Shown: positions 52,396 through 60,546 of the stretch, one piece after another
How positions within the stretch are numbered: the first letter of the stretch is position 1
Layout: the number at the start of each line of letters is the position of its first letter
Assembly: GCF_900182645.1 (NCBI RefSeq)
Contig: NZ_FXTA01000006.1
Location: 62,001-126,000 of the forward strand
Length of the DNA: 64,000 nucleotides
Source of the DNA: Flavobacterium resistens
Lineage (GTDB): Bacteria > Bacteroidota > Bacteroidia > Flavobacteriales > Flavobacteriaceae
Reading direction: 5' to 3'
Position numbers and translations under genes: made by a program
The notes under the pieces: model-generated
Database searches by the model: none
What the model saw: only the letters and a program-made list of their open reading frames with translations
What the model was told of the DNA's origin: nothing

Positions 52396-53991
52396 ATGAG
52401 CCAAAAAGATTCAGTTACTACCAGCCAAAGCAGCAAATCAATAGGGAAATATCGATGGAGCATTTGTGGGTTGCTTTTTTTTGCAACAACAATCAATTAT
52501 TTAGACCGTCAAGTTCTTTCTTTAACCTGGAAAGATTCTATTGCTCCAGAATTTCACTGGACAAATAGTGATTATGGGGATATAACTGCTTTGTTTTCGA
52601 TATTTTACGCTGTTTCATTGCTATTTGCTGGTCGATTTGTAGATTGGTTAGATACAAAGAAGGGGTTTTTGTGGGCAATTGGAGTTTGGTCAGTAGGAGC
52701 TTGTCTTCATGCTTTTTGTGGTATTGCTACTTCTGGAATAATTACCGGAGATTGGTTTGTGGGCTTTCATGGATCAAAAGAAATAATAAGCACAGTTCAG
52801 GATACTGCCTTGGTAATTAATGTAAGTGTTACTTTATTCATTTTTGCACGTTTTGTTCTGGCTGTCGGAGAAGCAGGAAACTTTCCAGCTGCTATTAAAA
52901 CTACTGCAGAATATTTTCCAAAAAAAGACAGAGCTTTTGCGACTAGTATTTTTAATGCTGGTGCAACGGTTGGAGCTTTGGCGGCTCCAGTTACGATTCC
53001 TTTTATAGCTAAAGCTTTTGGCTGGGAAATGGCTTTTATTATTATTGGAGCTTTAGGATTTATTTGGATGGGATTCTGGATATTTATGTATGATAAACCA
53101 GAAAAACATAAAAATGTATCTGCCGAGGAATTGGCTTATATTCAGCAAGATGATATTGCTGAAAGTAAATTAGAAGGTTTTGTTCCGGAAACTTCTTCAA
53201 AAGTGTCTTTTAAAGAATGTTTTAAATATAAACAAACATGGGCTTTTGCATTTGGTAAATTCATGACTGATGGTGTTTGGTGGTTCTTTTTATTCTGGAC
53301 TCCAGCTTATTTGAGTTCAGTTTATGGAATGGATTCTGCACAGGCGGCTTGGCCATTGTTTGTTCTTTATGCTATTACGTTGTTGTCAATTATCGGTGGG
53401 TGGTTACCGACTTATTTTGTAGAAAAAAAAGGTATGAACCCATATGAAGGAAGGATGAGAGCGATGCTTATTTTTGCCTTTTTCCCTTTATTAGCTTTAG
53501 CTGCTCAGCCTTTAGGTTATATTAGTTATTGGGTGCCTGTTATCATTATTGGAATCGCAGGTGCAGCGCATCAGTCTTGGTCAGCAAATATTTTTACTAC
53601 AGTTGGAGATATGTTTCCAAAGAAAGCAATCGCAACGATTACAGGTATTGGAGGATTAGCAGGAGGAATTGGTTCGACAATTATAAACAAAGGCTCTGGT
53701 GTATTATTTGATTTTACACAAAGAAATTGGAGTACTATAAATGGTCAGCCACTATTGGAAAAATATCCGCAATTTCAAAATGCAGTAACAGAAAAGGCTT
53801 TTCTGGCTGAAAAAGGAGCAGGAAATTTAGAAGAGTTCTTAAAGTTACTAACAACAGAAGGACAAAATGTTGTAAATGGTATAAACACTGGATATATGAT
53901 TATTTTTTCAATCTGTGCTGTTTGTTATTTGGCAGGCTGGTTAGTAATGAAATCATTGGTTCCAAAATATAGCCCAATTAAAGATCTTTAA
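52396..53991 (+). CDS. MFS transporter, ACS family, hexuronate-type (longer copy)
   Basis: A protein of 531 residues, 12 membrane helices. KYRWSICGLLFFATTINYLDRQ at the start and VGEAGNFPAAIKTTAEYFP are marks of the anion:cation symporter (ACS) family that holds hexuronate transporters such as ExuT. It is about 90 residues longer than the next gene: one insert sits between helices 2 and 3 (about 115-145) and one before the last helix (about 440-500, an acidic helical stretch). It probably takes up galacturonate or glucuronate by proton symport. It is cotranscribed with the second transporter, 44 bases away. Confidence 0.85.
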   Translation: MSQKDSVTTSQSSKSIGKYRWSICGLLFFATTINYLDRQVLSLTWKDSIAPEFHWTNSDYGDITALFSIFYAVSLLFAGRFVDWLDTKKGFLWAIGVWSVGACLHAFCGIATSGIITGDWFVGFHGSKEIISTVQDTALVINVSVTLFIFARFVLAVGEAGNFPAAIKTTAEYFPKKDRAFATSIFNAGATVGALAAPVTIPFIAKAFGWEMAFIIIGALGFIWMGFWIFMYDKPEKHKNVSAEELAYIQQDDIAESKLEGFVPETSSKVSFKECFKYKQTWAFAFGKFMTDGVWWFFLFWTPAYLSSVYGMDSAQAAWPLFVLYAITLLSIIGGWLPTYFVEKKGMNPYEGRMRAMLIFAFFPLLALAAQPLGYISYWVPVIIIGIAGAAHQSWSANIFTTVGDMFPKKAIATITGIGGLAGGIGSTIINKGSGVLFDFTQRNWSTINGQPLLEKYPQFQNAVTEKAFLAEKGAGNLEEFLKLLTTEGQNVVNGINTGYMIIFSICAVCYLAGWLVMKSLVPKYSPIKDL

Positions 53992-54035
53992 AAAGATTTA
54001 TACTGACTAACCAACCAACTTAAACCAAACCAACC

Positions 54036-55352
54036 ATGAATCAAGCTAATGCAGCAATAGGAAAATACCGCTGGACTATTTGTAGTTTAGTTTTTTTTGC
54101 AACAACTGTCAATTATTTGGACAGGAATGTAATAAGTTACCTTCGACCTTTTTTAGCAGAAGCTTTTCATTGGACACCAGAACAAGAAGTTATTGATTAT
54201 TCAAATATTGAACTTGCATTTAAAATTGCATATGCTCTGGGAATGCTTGTTGCTGGTGGAATCATTGATAAATTAGGTACAAAATTAGGATATGCAATTG
54301 CAACCGGTTTATGGAGTTTGGCAGCAATTGGACACGCATTAGCCACAGGAACAGGAGGTTTTTTAATTGCTCGTGTTTTTTTAGGAGTTACTGAAGCAGG
54401 AAATTTTCCGGCGGCAATCAAAGCAACAGCTGAATGGTTTCCTCAGAAAGAAAGGGCTCTTGCAACAGGAATTTTTAATTCAGGAAGTAATATTGGAGCT
54501 ATAATTGTTCCGTTGACTGTTCCGCATATAGCTGAAAAATACGGTTGGCAATGGGCGTTTATTTTAACGGGTATTGTTGGTTTTATTTGGCTTTTATTAT
54601 GGTTTTTATTATACGAAGTGCCACAAAAGCAAAAGCGTTTATCTCAAGCTGAGTTAGAATATATTACATCAGATCAAGTTGAAGTTGCTGAAGAAGATTC
54701 GAAAGAGAAAGTATCTTGGATAAAATTACTTTCCTTTCGTCAAACATGGGCTTTTGCAATTGGTAAACTGCTGACAGATCCAGTTTGGTGGTTTTATTTA
54801 TTCTGGCTTCCTGACTTTTTAATGAAACAATACAAACTAACTGCAACTGAGATTATTTGGCCTTGTGCACTTGTATATATGATTGGAAGTGTTGGAAGTA
54901 TTGGCGGAGGTTGGCTTCCGTTAAAATTAATTAATAATAATTGGCCGGCTTATAAAGCTCGTAAAACAAGTATGTTGCTCTATGCGTTTGCAGTTTTGCC
55001 GGTTTTATTTTCACAATATCTTGGAACCATAAATATGTGGTGGGCAATTTTAGTTATTGGTTTAGCAGTTTCTGCACATCAGGCATGGAGCGCAAATATC
55101 TTTACAACGGTTTCAGATATGTTTCCCAAAAAAGCCACAGCATCTGTTACCGGAATGGGAGGGATGTTTGGTGCGCTTGGCGGTATATTACTGACTTTAT
55201 TAGTGCAAAAAAACATGTTCGTTTATTATACTAAAATTGGTAAAATTGAAACGGGATATTTCATTATGTTCTGCATTTGCGGATTCTCTTATTTATTAGC
55301 GTGGCTCATCATGCATATATTAGTTCCGAAAATGAAAAAAGTAGAATTATAA
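54036..55352 (+). CDS. MFS transporter, ACS family, hexuronate-type (shorter copy)
   Basis: A protein of 438 residues, the normal ACS length. It starts KYRWTICSLVFFATTVNYLDR and has VTEAGNFPAAIKATAEWFP, both close to the neighbouring copy, so the two arose by duplication. The helical ends (SAHQAWSANIFTTVSDMFPK) are also shared. Having two related importers suggests different uronates, for instance galacturonate and glucuronate or unsaturated products, but the sequence does not tell which. The kduI promoter lies after it. Confidence 0.87.
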   Translation: MNQANAAIGKYRWTICSLVFFATTVNYLDRNVISYLRPFLAEAFHWTPEQEVIDYSNIELAFKIAYALGMLVAGGIIDKLGTKLGYAIATGLWSLAAIGHALATGTGGFLIARVFLGVTEAGNFPAAIKATAEWFPQKERALATGIFNSGSNIGAIIVPLTVPHIAEKYGWQWAFILTGIVGFIWLLLWFLLYEVPQKQKRLSQAELEYITSDQVEVAEEDSKEKVSWIKLLSFRQTWAFAIGKLLTDPVWWFYLFWLPDFLMKQYKLTATEIIWPCALVYMIGSVGSIGGGWLPLKLINNNWPAYKARKTSMLLYAFAVLPVLFSQYLGTINMWWAILVIGLAVSAHQAWSANIFTTVSDMFPKKATASVTGMGGMFGALGGILLTLLVQKNMFVYYTKIGKIETGYFIMFCICGFSYLLAWLIMHILVPKMKKVEL

Positions 55353-55416
55353 AGAAAAAACAACTCTAAGTGAAATATTTTTTTGGTTTCAATTATGGTA
55401 TTTCAATATAAAAAAT

Positions 55417-55445
55417 TAAATTTGTGCAATCGATTACATTAATTT
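55417..55445 (+). promoter_or_regulatory. Promoter and LacI-type operator of the kdu-uxa genes
   Basis: TAAATTTG (55417-55424) matches TAnnTTTG and abuts the near-palindrome TGCAATCGATTACA (55425-55438). The 25 bases 55421-55445 equal those at 52275-52299. A TTG-like -33 element is less clear. It gives kduI and the following genes their own repressible start. Confidence 0.72.
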
Positions 55446-55452
55446 AGAAATT

Positions 55453-56292
55453 ATGACAAAATATAGTTCAAGATACGCATCAAGCCCCGAAGCAGTAAAA
55501 AAATATGATACGCAACAATTGAGAGAAGAATTCTTAATTGACGACTTAATGCAGGAAGATGAAGTGGTGTTGGTTTATTCTCATTACGATAGATACATTG
55601 CTGGATCGGCAGTTCCTGTAAAAGGAGATTTGGCTTTAGAAACAATTGATCCGTTGAAAGCACCTTATTTTTTGGAAAGAAGAGAATTAGGAATTATCAA
55701 TGTTGGAGGAAGCGGTTCTGTTGTTGTTGAAGGAACTACTTATGAGTTAGGTTTTAAAGATGCTTTGTATATCGGTAGCGGAAATAAAGAAGTGATTTTC
55801 AAAAGCGCTGATGCTAAAAATCCAGCTAAGTTTTATCTTAATTCGGCGCCAGCTCACACAACTTACCCAACGGTAAAAGTAAGTTTGGCAGAAGCAAACA
55901 AACTAAACTTAGGTGCGGTGGAAACTGCAAATCACCGAACAGTAAATCAAATGATTATCGGAAGTGTGGTTACAACTTGCCAATTGCAGATGGGAATGAC
56001 GGAATTAAATACAGGAAGTGTTTGGAATACTATGCCAGCACACGTACACGATCGTAGAATGGAGGTTTATTTTTATTTAGATATTCCAGAAAATCAGGCG
56101 GTTTGTCACTTTATGGGACAGCCACAAGAAACAAGACATATCTGGATGAACAATCATCAGGCAGTTATTTCTCCGCCTTGGTCAATTCACTCTGGTTCAG
56201 GAACTAGTAATTATACTTTTATCTGGGGAATGGCTGGTGAGAATTTAGATTACGGAGATATGGATGTTTGTAAAATCACAGATTTAAGATAA
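55453..56292 (+). CDS. kduI: 5-dehydro-4-deoxy-D-glucuronate isomerase
   Basis: A protein of 279 residues, the usual length. The zinc-binding set of KduI is complete: His197, His199 and Glu204 in PAHVHDRRMEVYFY and His246 in PWSIHSGSG (offset by one from the E. coli enzyme). It converts 5-dehydro-4-deoxy-glucuronate, made from pectin fragments by lyases, to 2,5-diketo-3-deoxygluconate, which KduD reduces. Its start lies 8 bases after the operator, and kduD follows 5 bases after its stop. Confidence 0.95.
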   Translation: MTKYSSRYASSPEAVKKYDTQQLREEFLIDDLMQEDEVVLVYSHYDRYIAGSAVPVKGDLALETIDPLKAPYFLERRELGIINVGGSGSVVVEGTTYELGFKDALYIGSGNKEVIFKSADAKNPAKFYLNSAPAHTTYPTVKVSLAEANKLNLGAVETANHRTVNQMIIGSVVTTCQLQMGMTELNTGSVWNTMPAHVHDRRMEVYFYLDIPENQAVCHFMGQPQETRHIWMNNHQAVISPPWSIHSGSGTSNYTFIWGMAGENLDYGDMDVCKITDLR

Positions 56293-56297
56293 GAATT

Positions 56298-57089
56298 ATG
56301 ACAAACTTATTTGATATAAATGGAAAAGTTGCTTTAATCACAGGAAGTACACATGGACTGGGAATGGCAATGGCAAAAGGATTAGGTCAGGCAGGAGCGA
56401 CAATTGTGGTGAACGGAAATTCTTCACAGCAAAAAATTGATGATGCTGTTAATGAATTAAAAAGCGAGGGAATAAATGCTGTAGGATATAAATTTAATGT
56501 AACTGAAGAAAAAGAAGTTGCAGAAGCAGTTCAAAAAATTGAAAAAGAAGTTGGTCCAATCGCTATATTAATCAACAACGCAGGAATCATTAAAAGAATT
56601 CCGCTTCTAGAAATGGAAGTTGCTGATTTTAGAGAAGTGATTGATATTGATTTAGTAAGCCCGTTTATTGTTTCGAAACATGTTGCAAAAGGTATGATCG
56701 AAAGAAGGCAAGGCAAGATAATCAACATTTGCTCAATGATGAGTGAGTTAGGAAGAAATACAGTTTCTGCTTACGCTGCTGCAAAAGGTGGTTTAAAAAT
56801 GCTGACTAAAAATATGGCAACAGAATGGGCAAAATACAATGTTCAAATCAATGGAATTGGCCCAGGATATTTTGCAACAGAACAAACAAAACCTATTCGA
56901 GTTGATGGACATCCGTTTAATGATTTTATCATTAGCAGAACTCCTGCAGCAAAATGGGGTGATCCAAGTGATTTGGCTGGAGCAGCTATATTTTTGTCAT
57001 CAAAAGCTAGTGATTTTGTAAACGGTCACATTTTATACGTTGATGGTGGTATTCTTGCTACTATCGGGAAACCATCAAACGAAGAATAA
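56298..57089 (+). CDS. kduD: 2-dehydro-3-deoxy-D-gluconate 5-dehydrogenase
   Basis: A protein of 263 residues of the SDR superfamily. The cofactor motif TGSTHGLGMAMA is near residue 15, NNAGII is the structural Asn block, the catalytic Ser is in NICSMMSELG, and the Tyr159/Lys163 pair is in VSAYAAAKGG. The GHPFNDFIISRTPAAKWG stretch is typical of KduD. It reduces 2,5-diketo-3-deoxygluconate to KDG, with NADH. The gene lies between kduI and uxaC. Confidence 0.93.
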   Translation: MTNLFDINGKVALITGSTHGLGMAMAKGLGQAGATIVVNGNSSQQKIDDAVNELKSEGINAVGYKFNVTEEKEVAEAVQKIEKEVGPIAILINNAGIIKRIPLLEMEVADFREVIDIDLVSPFIVSKHVAKGMIERRQGKIINICSMMSELGRNTVSAYAAAKGGLKMLTKNMATEWAKYNVQINGIGPGYFATEQTKPIRVDGHPFNDFIISRTPAAKWGDPSDLAGAAIFLSSKASDFVNGHILYVDGGILATIGKPSNEE

Positions 57090-57114
57090 TTCTCAATTTT
57101 TATTTAAGAAAGAC

Positions 57115-58518
57115 ATGAGCGCGAATACATTCATAAACGATAATTTTTTATTAGAAAATAAATTTGCTGAAGAATTATACCATAATTATTCTAAAAATCA
57201 GCCAATTATTGATTACCATAATCATTTAAATCCACAGTTTATTGCAGAAGATAAAATCTTTGACAACATTACTCAGGTTTGGATTAACGGCGATCACTAC
57301 AAATGGCGTGCAATGCGTACATTAGGAATCAACGAACAGTTTGTAACCGGAAATGGATCAGATAAAGATAAATTCTTAAACTGGGGAAAAACAGTTCCGT
57401 ACACAATGCGTAATCCTTTGTACCACTGGACACATTTAGAGTTGGCTCGTTATTTTGATATTTACGATTTGTTGAATGAAAAATCGGCTGAGAAAATTTA
57501 TATCGAAACTTCTGAAAAAATAAATTCGCAAGCATACAGCACGCAAAATCTTCTTAAAAAAGTAAATGCCGAATTAGTTTGTACAACTGAAGATCCAATT
57601 GACAATTTGGAATTTCATAAAAAACTGACTCAAAATCCAATTGGAACTAAAATGAGTACAGCTTTCAGACCTGATAAAGCAATTTTAATTTCAAATGACG
57701 GATATAATGCTTATGTAGATACTTTAGGAGAAGTGTCTGGCATCGCGATTGAAACTTATACTGATTTACGTGCGGCATTGAGAAAAAGAATTGAATTCTT
57801 TAATGAAAACGGATGTAAGTTAAGTGATCACGGACTTGATCAGATTTATTTTGAAAATTTCACTGAAAATGAAGTAAGCGCTATTTTCAAAAAGAAAAGA
57901 GAAAACGGAATATTATCTCCAGAAGAAGCATTGAAATTCCAAAGTGCCATTTTATTATTCTTATCTGAAACGTATCATGAATTTGGATGGGTACAACAGT
58001 TTCACTTAGGTGCTTTAAGAAATAACAATGCACGTATGCATAGAATTTTAGGCCCAGATACTGGTTGGGATTCTATTGGAGATTATCCGCAAGCGCAAAA
58101 ATTATCAAGTTTTTTAAATGCTTTAGACAGTAAAGATAAATTATCAAAAACAATTATCTATAATCTAAATCCTGCTGATAATGAAGTAATGGCAACTATG
58201 ATTGGAAATTTCAATGACGGAAGTGTTCGTGGAAAAGTACAATTTGGTTCTGGATGGTGGTTTTTAGATCAGAAAGATGGGATGACTAAACAGTTAAATG
58301 CACTTTCTAACATGGGATTAATCAGCTGTTTTGTTGGAATGCTTACAGACTCTAGAAGTTTTTTATCGTTCCCAAGACATGAATATTTCAGACGTATTTT
58401 ATGTAATCTTCTTGGAGATGAAATCAAACGTGGTGAACTTCCAAATGATATGGAATGGATTGGGAAATTAGTTTCTGATATTTCATATAACAATGCTAAA
58501 GAATATTTTAAATTTTAA
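57115..58518 (+). CDS. uxaC: Uronate isomerase
   Basis: A protein of 467 residues from ATG 57115 (MSANTFINDNFLLE); earlier ATGs in the frame lie inside kduD. The metal motif is IIDYHNHLNPQFIAEDK, and DSRSFLSFPRHEYFRRILC is the highly conserved C-terminal block. It belongs to the amidohydrolase-like UxaC family and turns D-galacturonate into D-tagaturonate (and D-glucuronate into D-fructuronate). Because no uxuA/uxuB-type genes are seen here, the galacturonate branch is the better supported one. Confidence 0.95.
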   Translation: MSANTFINDNFLLENKFAEELYHNYSKNQPIIDYHNHLNPQFIAEDKIFDNITQVWINGDHYKWRAMRTLGINEQFVTGNGSDKDKFLNWGKTVPYTMRNPLYHWTHLELARYFDIYDLLNEKSAEKIYIETSEKINSQAYSTQNLLKKVNAELVCTTEDPIDNLEFHKKLTQNPIGTKMSTAFRPDKAILISNDGYNAYVDTLGEVSGIAIETYTDLRAALRKRIEFFNENGCKLSDHGLDQIYFENFTENEVSAIFKKKRENGILSPEEALKFQSAILLFLSETYHEFGWVQQFHLGALRNNNARMHRILGPDTGWDSIGDYPQAQKLSSFLNALDSKDKLSKTIIYNLNPADNEVMATMIGNFNDGSVRGKVQFGSGWWFLDQKDGMTKQLNALSNMGLISCFVGMLTDSRSFLSFPRHEYFRRILCNLLGDEIKRGELPNDMEWIGKLVSDISYNNAKEYFKF

Positions 58519-58527
58519 ATAAAGTCT

Positions 58528-58611
58528 AACCGCAAGGTTCGCAAAGATTTATGCAATCCCGATAGCTATCGGGAGCAAAAGTAAAATCCTTATAATCTTT
58601 GAAATCTTTGG
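58528..58611. repeat. Palindromic repeat between uxaC and kdgK
   Basis: The perfect 16-base palindrome CCCGATAGCTATCGGG (58558-58573) sits between CAAAGATTT (58542-58550) and its complement (58602-58610), after AACCGCAAGGTTCGC. It is a second copy of the repeat at 19681-19754 and lies inside the uronate operon. It could form a transcript hairpin that separates uxaC from kdgK expression. Confidence 0.75.
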
Positions 58612-58628
58612 CAAAAAAAATATAAATA

Positions 58629-59651
58629 ATGAGTAAAGTAGTTTCATTTGGAGAAATTATGTTGCGTCTATCGACAGAAAGGCATTTACGTTTTTCGCAA
58701 TCTACAGCATTTGGTGCTACGTACGGAGGCGGAGAATTTAATGTAGCAGTTTCTTTAGCAAATTATGGAGTGAATGCAGAATTTGTTACAAGATTGCCAG
58801 AAAATGAAATTGGTTTTTCGGCATTAAAAGAAATCCGAAAAATGAATGTTGAATCTAAAAACATTGTTTACGGAGGAGAACGTTTAGGGATTTATTTTCT
58901 TGAAACAGGTGCAGGAACCCGAGGAAGCAATGTGGTTTACGACCGTGCACACAGTTCGATGGCAACTATTCAAAAAGGAAATATTGATTGGGATAAAGTT
59001 TTAGATGGTGCCGAATGGTTTCATTGGAGCGGTATAACGCCAGCAATTTCTGAAAGTGCTGCCGAAGCTTGTTTAGAAGCAATTAAAGTCGCTCACAAAA
59101 AAGGAATTACTATTTCATGCGATTTAAATTATAGATCAAAATTGTGGCAATACGGAAAAACGCCAAGCGAAGTAATGCCAGAAATGCTGAAATACAGCAA
59201 TGTGATTTTAGGAGATATTGATACAGCGTATTTTATGTTGGGAATTCCTAAAGTAAATCCTAATTATCAGGACGAAAAAACACTCCCGGCAGTGTACAAT
59301 AAATTGTTTGAAGTGATTCCAAATCTTAAAGTTGTGGCAACAACACTGCGTTACTCTGTTAGTGCTTCTCATCAAAGAATTGGTGGGATTTTATATGACG
59401 GAAAAGCAATTTATAGTGCAGCAGTTAAAGAAGTAACGCCAGTAGTTGACCGTGTAGGAAGTGGAGATGCTTTTATGGGAGGTTTGATTTATGGTTTGCT
59501 TCAGTATAAAAATAATAATCAAAGAGCTTTGGATTTTGCAGTTGCAGCTTGTTGCTTAAAACATACAATTGCCGGTGATTATAACTTGGTAACATTAAAA
59601 GAAGTTGAAAATATGATTGATGGCGATGGTTCGGCATTAGTTTCAAGATAA
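58629..59651 (+). CDS. kdgK: 2-dehydro-3-deoxygluconate kinase
   Basis: A protein of 340 residues of the PfkB/ribokinase family. It starts VVSFGEIMLRLS with GGEFNVAVSLANYG, the substrate-binding block, and the catalytic Asp280 is in DRVGSGDAFMGG. It phosphorylates KDG to 2-keto-3-deoxy-6-phosphogluconate. The gene has eda directly after it (7 bases between), so product and next enzyme are coexpressed. KdgK is the usual family member, and the neighbours make this assignment firm. Confidence 0.93.
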   Translation: MSKVVSFGEIMLRLSTERHLRFSQSTAFGATYGGGEFNVAVSLANYGVNAEFVTRLPENEIGFSALKEIRKMNVESKNIVYGGERLGIYFLETGAGTRGSNVVYDRAHSSMATIQKGNIDWDKVLDGAEWFHWSGITPAISESAAEACLEAIKVAHKKGITISCDLNYRSKLWQYGKTPSEVMPEMLKYSNVILGDIDTAYFMLGIPKVNPNYQDEKTLPAVYNKLFEVIPNLKVVATTLRYSVSASHQRIGGILYDGKAIYSAAVKEVTPVVDRVGSGDAFMGGLIYGLLQYKNNNQRALDFAVAACCLKHTIAGDYNLVTLKEVENMIDGDGSALVSR

Positions 59652-59658
59652 AATAAAA

Positions 59659-60330
59659 ATGGCAAAATATTCAAGAATTGAAGTAGCACAGCAAATGAAA
59701 GAAAACGGTATGGTTCCGCTATTTTTTCATTCTGATATAGAATTAAGCAAAAAAGTGCTGAAAGCTTGTTATGACGGTGGTTCACGATTGATGGAATTTA
59801 CAAGTAGAGGTGATTTTGCTCATGAAGTTTTTGGTGAACTGAACAAATATGCTTTGGCAGAATTGCCAGGAATGATGTTGGGAGTTGGTTCAGTAACAGA
59901 TGCAGCTTCAGCTTCACTTTATATGAGTTTGGGCGCAAATTTTATTGTAACTCCAGTTTTTAGAGAAGATATTGCAATTGCTTGTAATCGTCGTAAAGTG
60001 TTATGGTCGCCAGGTTGCGGAACGCTTACTGAAATTGCAAGAGCAGAAGAATTTGGTTGTGAAATTGTAAAATTATTTCCAGCTGATATTTATGGACCAG
60101 AGTTCATCAAAGCGATAAAAGGACCATGTCCGTGGACGAACATTATGCCAACGGGCGGTGTTTATCCAACGGTTGAAAGTTTGAGTTCATGGTTAAATGC
60201 TGGAGCAACTTGTGTTGGTTTAGGTTCGCAGTTAATTTCAAAAGATATATTGGATAAACAAGATTTTGACGGTTTAAAGGTTAAAGTAAGTCAGGTTTTG
60301 GAGATCATTAAAAATATTAAAAATAAATAG
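59659..60330 (+). CDS. eda: KDPG/KHG aldolase
   Basis: A protein of 223 residues, the class I aldolase of the Entner-Doudoroff route. The Schiff-base Lys138 is in CEIVKLFPADIYG and the assisting Glu46 is in LMEFTSRG; GVGSVTDAASASLYMSLGA and IMPTGGVYPT complete the TIM-barrel marks. It cleaves KDPG to pyruvate and glyceraldehyde-3-phosphate. The gene closes a kdgK-eda pair. After it comes a 215-base gap with a long hairpin and a short leader frame. Confidence 0.95.
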   Translation: MAKYSRIEVAQQMKENGMVPLFFHSDIELSKKVLKACYDGGSRLMEFTSRGDFAHEVFGELNKYALAELPGMMLGVGSVTDAASASLYMSLGANFIVTPVFREDIAIACNRRKVLWSPGCGTLTEIARAEEFGCEIVKLFPADIYGPEFIKAIKGPCPWTNIMPTGGVYPTVESLSSWLNAGATCVGLGSQLISKDILDKQDFDGLKVKVSQVLEIIKNIKNK

Positions 60331-60386
60331 GGAATAATCATACCAGTTCCTTATTTGGCATGCGGTTTTTTTTAGAGTTTTAGATG

Positions 60387-60478
60387 TTGTAATTGAACAT
60401 TACGCTTGCAAAATAAATCTTGTCACTCCTCACAGCAGGATTTATTTTACTCTTTCAGGTGTAATGTTTCTTTTACAA
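60387..60478 (+). other. Extended intercistronic hairpin before uxaB
   Basis: Three nested arm pairs line up in order: TTGTAA/TTACAA (60387-60392, 60473-60478), AACATTAC/GTAATGTT (60396-60403, 60461-60468) and AAAATAAATC/GATTTATTTT (60410-60419, 60439-60448), with a loop of 19 bases. The RNA could fold into one 92-base hairpin with internal bulges. It may be a terminator/attenuator, a processing site or an inserted palindromic repeat. Confidence 0.55.
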
Positions 60479-60495
60479 TATAAAGCCGAGAAAAA

Positions 60496-60546
60496 ATGAA
60501 TAAGGTATTGAAGTTGGTTATTTATAACGCTCAAATGAATTTATAA
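60496..60546 (+). CDS. 16-codon leader-type open frame overlapping uxaB
   Basis: ATG at 60496 opens a 16-residue frame (MNKVLKLVIYNAQMNL) whose stop TAA (60544-60546) overlaps the uxaB ATG as TAATG. It lies right after the long hairpin. Such overlaps can couple translation. No family is recognisable; it may be a chance frame. Confidence 0.35.
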   Translation: MNKVLKLVIYNAQMNL

